The notes under the pieces: model-generated
Seen by the model: the letters and a program-made list of their open reading frames with translations, nothing else
Database searches by the model: none
What the model was told of the DNA's origin: nothing
Made by a program: the position numbers and the translations under genes
In this document: positions 30,404-37,463 of the stretch, in pieces
Position numbering within the stretch: position 1 is the first letter of the stretch
Layout of the letters: each line of letters opens with the position of its first letter
Assembly: GCA_013697915.1 (NCBI GenBank)
Contig: JACCVY010000101.1
Coordinates: forward strand, 1-37,463
Direction: 5' to 3'
DNA: 37,463 nucleotides
From: Blastocatellia bacterium
Lineage (GTDB): Bacteria; Acidobacteriota; Blastocatellia; Pyrinomonadales; Pyrinomonadaceae

Positions 30404-30432
30404 TATATAAACGCAAACGCCCGCGATGTCAA
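30404..30432 (-). promoter_or_regulatory. Consensus promoter of the Lys/Gly-rich gene
   Basis: -35 TTGACA (30427-30432) and -10 TATATA (30404-30409) are separated by exactly 17 nt on the minus strand. Predicted start is near 30397, giving a leader of about 100 nt. Confidence 0.85.
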
Positions 30433-30478
30433 CAACTTATTACAGCTTCGGGTGAAAAATAATTTGGGTCTGTGGGCG

Positions 30479-30518
30479 CGCGCGAAGGTGATCAGCGGTG
30501 TCAGATCACCTTCGCGCG
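30479..30518. repeat. 14-bp perfect hairpin without T-tract
   Basis: CGCGCGAAGGTGAT (30479-30492) pairs with 30505-30518 around a 12-nt loop. It lies between the Lys/Gly-rich gene's promoter and the end of the prepilin-like gene. No U-run follows on either strand. It may act as a terminator-like structure or belong to a repeat family. The rest of 30297-30644 contains no gene. Confidence 0.6.
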
Positions 30519-30644
30519 ATCGCGTTCCGACAAAATGAGAACGCGTTAAGTGACGCTATCGCGAGCAGGTTGGTCCATAAGCGATGTCTGATCCGAGTAT
30601 GAAGTGAGTTTGAAAATTTGGATCTCTGATTGCAGTCGATGGAG

Positions 30645-31292
30645 TTAACGGAATAGAGGAGTGAAGATCCAGCCATCGTGATGATCGATGCCATAATAGA
30701 AAAGTACCGAATGAGTTTTGTCCTCGCTGCTCACGCCAATGAAGGGTCCGGAACTATTCCCTGCGCTACTGGAGGAGGAGGCGGTTGGCGTGGCCCTCGG
30801 GTTTGGCAACACTGGCGGAACCATATCTCGTTCTAGCTGTTGAAGTTCCTGGCCATGAGTTTCAGGTTTTATGTTTCGCGCAAACGACATTACGGAGCGC
30901 AGGAAGTCTATTAACTCGTTCGAGCGAGGTCTAACCATCTGCCACTCGCCAGATTCGGACAACGGATCACGCGCAGCGGAGCCACGCAGAATCTGAACCT
31001 TCTTGGTACCGACGGACAAGCCTTCACGCAGATCATCGATCGATGATGGCAACCCAGGCTCTCCAGTAACGCCTTTCGATACTTTGTACAAATAGTAAAG
31101 ACGAATGGCTTCTGCTACCTGTTCACCGCGGAAGATCGCTTCCTTCTCTCCTTCACGACGTGCTTGTTGTTGCAGACTTGGCGCCGCTGCGGCTGCGAAC
31201 AATGCCAGGATCGTCATCAGCGCCAGCAAGGCAACCAGCGTGTAACCGCCCTCGTTTTGGCGACTGGGGCTCGGATGCAGACAGGATCTCAT
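30645..31292 (-). CDS. Prepilin-like (type IV pilin/pseudopilin) protein
   Basis: 215 aa from ATG 31292, giving a 16-residue leader ending GG before YTLVALLALMTILALFAAAAAPSL; an ATG at 31355 would lengthen the leader to 37. This is a class III signal cut by PilD. The hydrophobic segment (about 17-36) is followed by an alpha/beta head: EKEAIFRGEQVAEAIRLYYLYK and a Ser-rich loop at about 170-185. The +5 residue is Ala rather than the usual Glu, as in pseudopilin tip-type proteins. It closes the PilN-PilO-PilP-like run, so it may be a minor pilin or pseudopilin. Confidence 0.75.
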   Translation of the reverse strand: MRSCLHPSPSRQNEGGYTLVALLALMTILALFAAAAAPSLQQQARREGEKEAIFRGEQVAEAIRLYYLYKVSKGVTGEPGLPSSIDDLREGLSVGTKKVQILRGSAARDPLSESGEWQMVRPRSNELIDFLRSVMSFARNIKPETHGQELQQLERDMVPPVLPNPRATPTASSSSSAGNSSGPFIGVSSEDKTHSVLFYYGIDHHDGWIFTPLFR

Positions 31293-31341
31293 ATCAGGAG
31301 CGCCTGATCGCTCTGTCCATATATTGTGGTGTGGTCCATTG

Positions 31342-32256
31342 CTACGGTTGGTCATCGTCACTGTCAACTCGCGGTGTAGGTCGTTGCATCGGGTTACCTT
31401 TTTCACCCGAAACTGAAAACGGCAACGTGTGTTTGATCTTCAGATTATTATCGACGAGCACCAGTTCTTTTTCCGAGATGCTGGTGACGCGAAATCTTCC
31501 GCCTAGCAAATCTCCACGCTGGACGTTCAACGTTTCCTTTGATCCCTTGTCCTGGAGAATGGCGGTGTCAATATACCGGCGTGTGCCAATAATGCCGACA
31601 TAGGTGTAGTTAGGTGTCGGCGGAGCATTCACCGTCAGCGTCACAGGGTTCGAATAAAGCTTTCCGTCGGCGGAGCGCGCTATCACTTGACGGCTGCCAG
31701 GGTTGGCAATTAGGACGGCGGGCACTGTCGCGGATAACTGTTGCGGACTTAGGTAGCGCGTGGGCAATTCCGTGTTGTCAACCACGATCCGTAGCTGAGG
31801 CGTGAACTTGTCGCCGGCAACTTCCAGCGTAAAGTCTCCGGTTCGCGCGAATGTGTTGGCAGGTGACAGGCTTGCAAGCAAAACCGGAGGCGTCGGTGTT
31901 GGCGTGGGAGTTGGAACCGAAGCAACCGCTACAGATTTTGGCGGCGGCTCATAATAGGCAAATATATTGCGCTTTGCTTCCGCAACAGCAGGGGCCGAGC
32001 TCTCAAAATTTATCGGCCTCAGACGTTCCAGAATGTCATCCTTAACGTCTGTTGTAGGCGAGGGCTGGGGTTCTGCCGAAACAACTCTACTGCCAGGCGA
32101 AACTGTATTAACCGGAGGCCGTTGCGCGACTGGTTTAGAGCTGCCGCCAAATCCGAAGAAGGCCCACCAAAGCAGCACCAGCGAAATGATTCCCAGCGCG
32201 CCCGCCAAGATCAATTTTTTGCGTTCGGCTGGATTTTGAATATCGCTAATTTGCAT
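31342..32256 (-). CDS. PilP/GspC-like pilus assembly protein with TIG-like domain
   Basis: 304 aa. Residues about 14-36 are a membrane anchor. A Pro/Thr-rich linker is followed by LASLSPANTFARTGDFTLEVAGDKFTPQLRIVVDNTELPTRYLS and RQVIARSADGKLYSNPVTLTV (about 127-208), which look like an IPT/TIG immunoglobulin-like domain. A C-terminal PilP-type segment, YVGIIGTRRYIDTAILQDKG and VQRGDLLGGRFRVTSISEKELVLVDN, follows. PilP normally links the inner membrane PilNO complex to the secretin. The extra domain is unusual. It sits directly downstream of pilO. Confidence 0.7.
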   Translation of the reverse strand: MQISDIQNPAERKKLILAGALGIISLVLLWWAFFGFGGSSKPVAQRPPVNTVSPGSRVVSAEPQPSPTTDVKDDILERLRPINFESSAPAVAEAKRNIFAYYEPPPKSVAVASVPTPTPTPTPPVLLASLSPANTFARTGDFTLEVAGDKFTPQLRIVVDNTELPTRYLSPQQLSATVPAVLIANPGSRQVIARSADGKLYSNPVTLTVNAPPTPNYTYVGIIGTRRYIDTAILQDKGSKETLNVQRGDLLGGRFRVTSISEKELVLVDNNLKIKHTLPFSVSGEKGNPMQRPTPRVDSDDDQP

Positions 32257-32275
32257 GGATTAACAAACGACCGTT

Positions 32276-33004
32276 CTAATCGCCAGAAATATTTTCAGCG
32301 CCACCGCGTTGAAAATAGGTAGTCATCTCAAGGCGCAGACTCACCAAAGAGGCTCCCCCGGCCCCACTGTCGGAAGCAGTATTGGATTCGGTAGCACGTT
32401 CCAGCTCAACCGTATTGATAATTATGAACTGCTTACTTGTCTCCAGGTCGCGGACAAAGCGTCGCAGATTCTGATAGGGACCCTCGACAGTTAGGCTAAT
32501 GGCGATGCCCGGATAAATACTTTGCCACTTCGTATTTGCGGCCCTTGATCCGGGGCTGGCCTTTGAGCCTACAGGTTCAAGGGGTGTATAGGTTGGCCCC
32601 GACGTATTTCGCAGACCGTTCTTGCGAATAAGACTATTGAGACTGTCATACAAACTCATGCGTCCGCGATTCGCGTCCACCAATCCAGTTGTCTCGAAAG
32701 CGTCGAGACTTTGCGTGATGTTGTGAACCGTTGCATCCGTACTTTGGCCTCGTACCAGCACGTCCTGCGAATTTCTTAGCTGGCTTTGCAGGCGAGCCCG
32801 CTCCAACTCAAGCGTTGCGCGACGAGAGCGAGCGGGGACAAGGAAATAGAGGTACGAAACGACCACCAGAACAAGGATCAACAAAGCACCAGCAAGTCCA
32901 ATAATCTCAGCCAGCCCAAAAACTCCAGACCGGCGCGAGACGCGCAAGTTGCTAAAGCGCGCGCGAAGTTCGCGTTTCTGAATCGATGGTGGTTGTTGGC
33001 TCAT
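32276..33004 (-). CDS. pilO: Pilus assembly protein PilO-like
   Basis: 242 aa. Residues about 31-53 are one membrane segment, followed by a coiled-coil region (RRATLELERARLQSQLRNSQDVL) and the ferredoxin-like domain with VEGPYQNLRRFVRDLETSKQFIIINTVELERA, matching PilO. It pairs with PilN in the inner-membrane alignment complex. Its ATG overlaps the TGA of pilN by 4 bp. Residues 195-225 include a Ser/Gly-rich insertion. Confidence 0.82.
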   Translation of the reverse strand: MSQQPPSIQKRELRARFSNLRVSRRSGVFGLAEIIGLAGALLILVLVVVSYLYFLVPARSRRATLELERARLQSQLRNSQDVLVRGQSTDATVHNITQSLDAFETTGLVDANRGRMSLYDSLNSLIRKNGLRNTSGPTYTPLEPVGSKASPGSRAANTKWQSIYPGIAISLTVEGPYQNLRRFVRDLETSKQFIIINTVELERATESNTASDSGAGGASLVSLRLEMTTYFQRGGAENISGD

Positions 33005-33627
33005 TTGGTTAAGTCTGCTTCTCCTACGTTGGAAGCTAGCGCGCTGTTCCCCGTCGCCGCTCCAGCTCGTGGTCTATAGGTCACAGCCAACTCATATTCG
33101 GCGCCACTTTCGCCGCGACCACGTTGTAAATTCTGCGCGCGCAATTCCGAATGAAACACGCCCGCCCGGTCCATCTCCGCAATCATGTCGGTCACAATCG
33201 CGGGGGTCTTTGCCACCACGGTCATGTCCAACTCCGCTAACGTTTCGTCTCCCCGAGTAGCCACGCGTCGCACGGCAATACTCTTGACACGAACCGTACC
33301 AGGCAATGCCGATTCTAAGTCTGCAAAAAGACGCGACCACGAAAAATGCTTTCGATCGACTAGCGCGTGGGCTGCATCCAGTGTCTGCAGTTGCTGGGAA
33401 GTGAGCGAGTTCTTGACGGTTTCCGCCTGTTGCCGCAGGGCATGTTCCTGACGTCCGAGGTTATTGATATCGTTCTGAACCGCATTTGCTTGCGCATTTG
33501 CCTCCCGCGTCGCTCTCACGATGAAAACGAGGCTTACCAGTGACACGAAAATCACCGCCGCGGTGATCATCCAGGGCAGTGCGCGATTATTGAACGGCCG
33601 GCTTGCCAGGTTTAGTTTCGTAGGCAC
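33001..33627 (-). CDS. pilN: Pilus assembly protein PilN-like
   Basis: 208 aa from GTG 33627, preceded by GGAAAGG; the longer frame to 33708 is not supported. The start PTKLNLASRPFNNRALPW is the characteristic PilN N-terminus that binds PilM. The membrane segment is WMITAAVIFVSLVSLVFIV (about 19-37), then a coiled coil and a ferredoxin-like domain with LESALPGTVRVKSIAVRR. No pilM gene lies upstream; the neighbour is the diguanylate cyclase gene (gap about 160 bp). It begins the PilN-O-P-pilin operon. Confidence 0.82.
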   Translation of the reverse strand: MPTKLNLASRPFNNRALPWMITAAVIFVSLVSLVFIVRATREANAQANAVQNDINNLGRQEHALRQQAETVKNSLTSQQLQTLDAAHALVDRKHFSWSRLFADLESALPGTVRVKSIAVRRVATRGDETLAELDMTVVAKTPAIVTDMIAEMDRAGVFHSELRAQNLQRGRGESGAEYELAVTYRPRAGAATGNSALASNVGEADLTK

Positions 33628-33788
33628 GAAAAGCCTTTCCAGTCCTTCTGAGGAGTGTGATGCGGACTTTGCTGCTGAAGGATACACGCCCCACTTGAGA
33701 GCGTGCAACCGGGCAAGAAAAGGGCCGCGACCCGCACAATTACACGCCCGGTCGCAGTGGATGTTTCATAAAACAGGACTGCTGTTTG

Positions 33789-34784
33789 TTATGACGTACG
33801 TCGAGCAGGGAGTGGGCCTTCAGTCATCGCCAGTGACGGACGATAAGCGCAAATGCGATTTCGGCCGTCGCGCTTGGCGCGATAAAGAGCAGAATCGGCA
33901 AGCTCGACGAGTTGGATTGGATCCATCGCATCATCTGGAAAGGCAGCGACGCCGATGCTGATCGTGATGCGGTGCGTTGCCGCTGCGTCGGGCGAGTCCT
34001 GGCGCGTCGCGGAGAATTCGTGGTCAGCTATGGCAACGCGGACGCGTTCGGCCGCGACCAGACCCTGTGCGTAGTTGGCATCAAGCAAAAAGGCCGCAAA
34101 CTCTTCGCCGCCAAAGCGGGCCGCGACATCGCCTGCCCTTAATGCCTGCTTTATGACATGCCCGGTTTTTTCGAGTGTCTTGCTGCCAACCAGATGACCA
34201 TAAGTGTCGTTAACTTCTTTAAAGTGATCCAGGTCCATCATCAAAACGCAGAATGGGCGCGCTTCGGAGTGCGCGCGCGCAGCTTCACGCCGTAGTTCCG
34301 AAAAAAAAGATTTGCTGGTGAGCAAGCCGGTCAGCTCGTCGTGCGCCAGGAGTCGATGGATCTGTTGCTGAAACTCACGATCGATCTCATCAAGCATGTC
34401 AAACCTGAATAGGTTATCGCCAATCACGATTTTATCGCCGTCGCTGAGCGGTGCTTCAGTAATCAGATCGCCATTGAGGAGCGTACCGTTTGTCGAACCT
34501 AGATCTGTTATTGAGTAGACAGTTTCATCGGTGAGCGTGTCGTGGTTGCTGTTGATACGCGCATGAAGACGCGATGCGCGCTGATCGTTAATGCGCACGT
34601 CAGCTTCCAGTGCGCGTCCAATGGTCACCTGGCTGCGTTCCAGCGGAATGGGAACAGCCATTAATTCTCCGCGCAATGAAACGAGAGCCGGCCGGCGTTC
34701 TTTTTGAATTGCCTTTGCACTAGCTGCCGGCCGGCGGGTTTCGGTTTGGCCGGAAAGGTCGTCGTTATTATTTTGACTGGGCAT
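33789..34784 (-). CDS. FHA-GGDEF diguanylate cyclase
   Basis: 331 aa. An FHA domain (about 50-130) has TIGRALEADVRINDQRASRLHARI and DLGSTNGTLLNGD, the phosphothreonine-binding pattern. The GGDEF domain (about 146-315) has GGEEF (225-229), a complete catalytic signature, and RAGD (216-219) as an intact I-site for product inhibition. It makes cyclic di-GMP from two GTP, likely in response to a phosphorylated partner. It is upstream of the pil operon on the same strand, so c-di-GMP control of pili is plausible but inferred. Confidence 0.9.
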   Translation of the reverse strand: MPSQNNNDDLSGQTETRRPAASAKAIQKERRPALVSLRGELMAVPIPLERSQVTIGRALEADVRINDQRASRLHARINSNHDTLTDETVYSITDLGSTNGTLLNGDLITEAPLSDGDKIVIGDNLFRFDMLDEIDREFQQQIHRLLAHDELTGLLTSKSFFSELRREAARAHSEARPFCVLMMDLDHFKEVNDTYGHLVGSKTLEKTGHVIKQALRAGDVAARFGGEEFAAFLLDANYAQGLVAAERVRVAIADHEFSATRQDSPDAAATHRITISIGVAAFPDDAMDPIQLVELADSALYRAKRDGRNRICAYRPSLAMTEGPLPARRTS

Positions 34785-34932
34785 TGAGTGTGGCGTTGCT
34801 CAAGCGACACGGGCCTTTGCGTTGCCGGCATAAGCCAAACGGTCGATGCATTTTATCCTGCGACTGTTAACGGGGGCAATGAAATACCACTGATCCAATG
34901 TTCATTGCTATTTCAGCAGCAGGTAGGCCTTC

Positions 34933-34961
34933 TTGTGACCTCTGGAGGTTACTCCTATAAT
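34933..34961 (+). promoter_or_regulatory. Probable promoter of ribA
   Basis: -35-like TTGTGA (34933-34938), 17 nt, and a perfect -10 TATAAT (34956-34961) lie 71 bp before the ribA start. I looked for an FMN riboswitch in the leader and saw none. The remaining part of 34785-35031 contains no gene. Confidence 0.65.
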
Positions 34962-35031
34962 CGACAAACCAATAAATTTCAGGAGTGCTTCTTGTCCTGC
35001 CGCTGCTCGGGATTTTGCAAAGGAGTTCTAA

Positions 35032-35667
35032 GTGAAGGAACAGTTAACCACCGCATGCGACGAGGCTGAACGCCCGCTATCAATCGAGCGAGTTGCGGTG
35101 GCCCAATTGCCGACTGAGTGGGGTAATTTCAAGATTGCCGGTTACCGCTCGCTGACGAGCAATGAAGAATTTGTCGCATTATTCAAAGGAGAAATGCGCC
35201 GCGACGTGCCCACATTGGTGCGCATTCACTCGCAATGTTTGACGGGCGATGTCTTCGGCTCGAACAAGTGCGATTGTGGCCAGCAATTGCATCAAACGAT
35301 GCGCATGATTGAACTCGAAGAGCGTGGAGCGATCGTCTATCAACAACAAGAGGGCCGCGGCATTGGAATCTTGAATAAGATTCGCGCCTACGCACTTCAG
35401 GATGAAGGCGCCGACACAGTTGAAGCAAACGAACAACTAGGTCTGGCCGTCGACTTACGCGAATATAAACAGTGCGCGGAGATTCTTTTTGACCTGGGTC
35501 TCTGCCAGGTGCGCGTGATTTCAAATAACCCGCTTAAGCTGCAGGCGCTGGAGGAAGCAGGCTTGCGTATTGTCGAACGCGTTTCAATTCAGGTGGAGCC
35601 CACCGAAAACGCCGCGAGTTATCTGCGAACTAAGAAAGAGAAGCTAGGCCACCTTCTAGATTCTTAA
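35032..35667 (+). CDS. ribA: GTP cyclohydrolase II
   Basis: 211 aa from GTG 35032, with AAGGAG (35019-35024) 7 nt upstream. It converts GTP to diaminohydroxyphosphoribosylaminopyrimidine 5'-phosphate, the first step of riboflavin synthesis. Zn ligands are Cys69, Cys80 and Cys82 in [32 protein letters not shown] and [18 protein letters not shown] follow. It is the stand-alone RibA, without a RibB domain. Its stop is one base from that of the convergent permease gene. Confidence 0.95.
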   Translation: MKEQLTTACDEAERPLSIERVAVAQLPTEWGNFKIAGYRSLTSNEEFVALFKGEMRRDVPTLVRIHSQCLTGDVFGSNKCDCGQQLHQTMRMIELEERGAIVYQQQEGRGIGILNKIRAYALQDEGADTVEANEQLGLAVDLREYKQCAEILFDLGLCQVRVISNNPLKLQALEEAGLRIVERVSIQVEPTENAASYLRTKKEKLGHLLDS

Positions 35668-35668
35668 T

Positions 35669-36997
35669 TTAATTGGCTCGACCGTTTGTCACCTCTCCTG
35701 TCCTTCCGCCCCCCGCAAGCAACACTACAACACCGACCAGTAAGACTCCGATTCCAGCAAGCCCGCCCAAGCCGGTATAGGCCACGCTTGACCAAAGCAT
35801 GTAAGCGGACGCAAGACAGAAAAGAATTGGAGTAAAGGGATACAGCGGAACGCGGAACGGTCTGGGCGTATGCGGATCTTTGCGGCGCAGTACGAACAGA
35901 GAGATGCCCGTCAGCAAGAAGAAGAACCAGAACACGGGAGCTGTGTATTCAACCAACGTTTCAAACCCTTTCCGTTGCCACTGCCCAAATGCTACCAGGC
36001 ACAAAGCAATAACCCCTTGCGTAACCAAAGCAGCTAGAGGTGTCTTCGTCCGCTCATGCCATTTCCCCATAAAGCGGAGCGGGCCAAATCCGCGACCCAA
36101 AGCATAGTTTGTTCGCGCGCCGGTAAAAATCGTTCCGCTGGCTGCCCCAAGGGTAGAAATCACAATCAATATGCTAATGAACTTCGCGCCGTACTCTCCC
36201 AAGGCCCTGCGCATTAAATCGGCCGCAACCACTTCTGAATCAGCGACTCCCTTGAGTCCCAGGACATTCACATAGGCAAGATTCACGAGAACAAAGACGA
36301 GCGTGATAATGAAAATTCCCCATAAGAGCGCTCGCAACATGTCGCGTTTCAGATTGCGAAATTCGGCTGAGGCAAAAGCTATCTCGTTCCAACCTCCATA
36401 GGTCAAAAGGATAAAAACCATGGCTAAGCCCAGAGAGCGGTTCGGCGAGGAGTCCTGGGCAACTGAAACCGGCGCCGTAGGAAGCCAGATTCCAATAATG
36501 ATGATGCATAAGAGGCCCAGAATTTTCGCTCCCGACAAAAGATTCTGCGTTCGGGTACTGTGTTTGAGACTTACGGAATTCAGGATCGAGAGAATGATAA
36601 TGGCGGCTGCGGCGTAGATAGCGGATGCATTAGGCCCAAGCGGAAATAATTGTGAAGCATAATCGCCGAAGACAAAAGCGAGGATAACAATCGAGCCAGT
36701 CTGAATCACAGTGAGTCTGGCCCAGGCAAATAAGAAGGCAACCCACTTTCCAAATGACAGGCGAAAGTATTGGTAATCTCCGCCCTCACTGGGATAAGCG
36801 CTCGCCAATTCGGCGTAACACAGCGCGCCAACTAAAGACAGCGCACCCCCCAATGGCCAGAGCAAGAGAAATACTGTTTTACTACCGGCGGTCGCGGCGA
36901 CGATGGAGGGAGTTTTGAAAATTCCGGCGCCGATGACAATGCCGACAATAATCGCCACCGCATCCACGACGGACAGTTGTTTTCCACGCCTTTCCAC
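35669..36997 (-). CDS. APC-superfamily amino acid permease
   Basis: 442 aa from GTG 36997. It has about 12 hydrophobic segments from residue 12 to 430. Family features are VDAVAIIVGIVIGAGIFKTPSIVA (segment 1), PLGGALSLVGALCYAELASAYPSEGGDYQYF (segment 2) and TYGGWNEIAFASAEFRNLKRDMLRAL (segment 6 region). The pattern fits the L-type/LAT-like amino acid exchangers. The substrate cannot be told from sequence. Monocistronic, convergent with ribA. Confidence 0.87.
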   Translation of the reverse strand: MERRGKQLSVVDAVAIIVGIVIGAGIFKTPSIVAATAGSKTVFLLLWPLGGALSLVGALCYAELASAYPSEGGDYQYFRLSFGKWVAFLFAWARLTVIQTGSIVILAFVFGDYASQLFPLGPNASAIYAAAAIIILSILNSVSLKHSTRTQNLLSGAKILGLLCIIIIGIWLPTAPVSVAQDSSPNRSLGLAMVFILLTYGGWNEIAFASAEFRNLKRDMLRALLWGIFIITLVFVLVNLAYVNVLGLKGVADSEVVAADLMRRALGEYGAKFISILIVISTLGAASGTIFTGARTNYALGRGFGPLRFMGKWHERTKTPLAALVTQGVIALCLVAFGQWQRKGFETLVEYTAPVFWFFFLLTGISLFVLRRKDPHTPRPFRVPLYPFTPILFCLASAYMLWSSVAYTGLGGLAGIGVLLVGVVVLLAGGGRTGEVTNGRAN

Positions 36998-37164
36998 TGG
37001 CTATACCCTTTCGCGATTCTAGAATTACGTGTGGAACCAGAGAAAGAAATGGATTATAGACAAAGACGCCGGAGATAGCATTCAGAAGCACCAAAACTTT
37101 TTGCGGTGAAACGGACGCGTGTTATTCTGTTGGCTAACTTCAATCCGAATCGAGGGGAAAAATT

Positions 37165-37463
37165 ATGAGATATCTTTTGGCGTCTGTGCTTCTTCTCTCA
37201 TGGTTACCATCAATATCTCGATCAATCTCTCCCGATGACAAGTCGGCTCTTACCGCGGAACAAATAATCAGTAAACATTTGGAAGCTGCTGGTGGAAGGC
37301 AAGCGCTCAGTAAGTTTCAGTCGCGTATCGCCATTGGAACAGTTAAGAGAGAGCAAGATCCCGAAGCACAGATGGCCATCGTATCGGAATCGCCAAACCG
37401 CGTGTCCGCCATATTTGTTTTCAGCAAATACGATTGGCAACTGACCTATGATGGCGCCAAGTC
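37165..37463 (+). CDS. LolA-like secreted protein, cut by the window edge
   Basis: ATG 37165, with GAGGGG (37152-37157) 7 nt upstream; the frame stays open to the end of the window, giving 99 complete codons. A short signal peptide ([17 protein letters not shown]) precedes [49 protein letters not shown], typical of LolA-type 'outer membrane lipoprotein-sorting' proteins. It is divergent from the permease gene; the 167-bp gap probably holds both promoters. The C-terminal part is missing. Confidence 0.6.
   Translation, partial: MRYLLASVLLLSWLPSISRSISPDDKSALTAEQIISKHLEAAGGRQALSKFQSRIAIGTVKREQDPEAQMAIVSESPNRVSAIFVFSKYDWQLTYDGAK

Noticed and set aside
34862-35031. Possible FMN riboswitch before ribA
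   Set aside because: No conserved FMN-aptamer core sequence was seen; only a promoter and a ribosome-binding site are visible.

Overview
The window reads as a chromosomal segment of a Gram-negative, environmental, heterotrophic bacterium. Gene families, moderate GC, lipoprotein signals, type IV pilus parts and many short palindromic repeats between genes fit Acidobacteriota (Blastocatellia-like) best. That placement is inference from recalled family distribution, since no rRNA or tRNA gene is visible. Most genes lie on the minus strand. Plus-strand exceptions are the secreted Gly/Asn-rich protein (1214-1828), an HNH remnant, the TlpA-methyltransferase-pyruvate kinase run (9737-12594), ribA (35032-35667) and a partial gene at the right edge.

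Left third (1-9700). This is accessory and repeat-rich. A TPR-like membrane protein is followed by about 600 bp of composite repeats and a secreted Gly/Asn-rich protein. From 1958 to 3192 lies a graveyard in which five incomplete genes (VapC-like PIN, HNH nuclease, DUF4411 PIN, ImmA-like C-terminus, Ser/Thr kinase N-terminus) abut one another. Next come an ORF6N protein, a DUF2585 membrane protein, a large secreted BNR-repeat protein with a small secreted partner, a PPOX-type flavoprotein, and a 286-bp element with terminal inverted repeats.

Middle (9700-25600). Housekeeping and envelope genes: TlpA-like thioredoxin, isoprenylcysteine methyltransferase-like protein, pyruvate kinase, a DUF4160/DUF2442 pair, radical SAM/SPASM protein, LolA-like protein, LolD-like ATPase, a lipoprotein, PGPGW-like protein, HD phosphohydrolase, secreted proteins, a 50-aa metallothionein with its own promoter, nickel-dependent lactate racemase LarA, a trans-sulfuration enzyme, and a zinc-ribbon/receiver-like protein downstream of PilT.

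Right third (25600-37463). PilT, ThiE, TypA and TrmL, then a 31-aa Lys/Gly-rich protein with a consensus promoter and strong terminator. A type IV pilus alignment operon follows (PilN, PilO, PilP-like protein with a TIG-like domain, prepilin-like protein), downstream of an FHA-GGDEF diguanylate cyclase. RibA, an APC permease and a partial LolA-like gene end the window.

The most distinctive signal is several dispersed hairpin repeats whose stems differ between copies by compensatory changes. The Lys/Gly miniprotein and the preserved junctions of the gene graveyard are the next most interesting items. No CRISPR array, insertion sequence, complete prophage or defence operon was seen.
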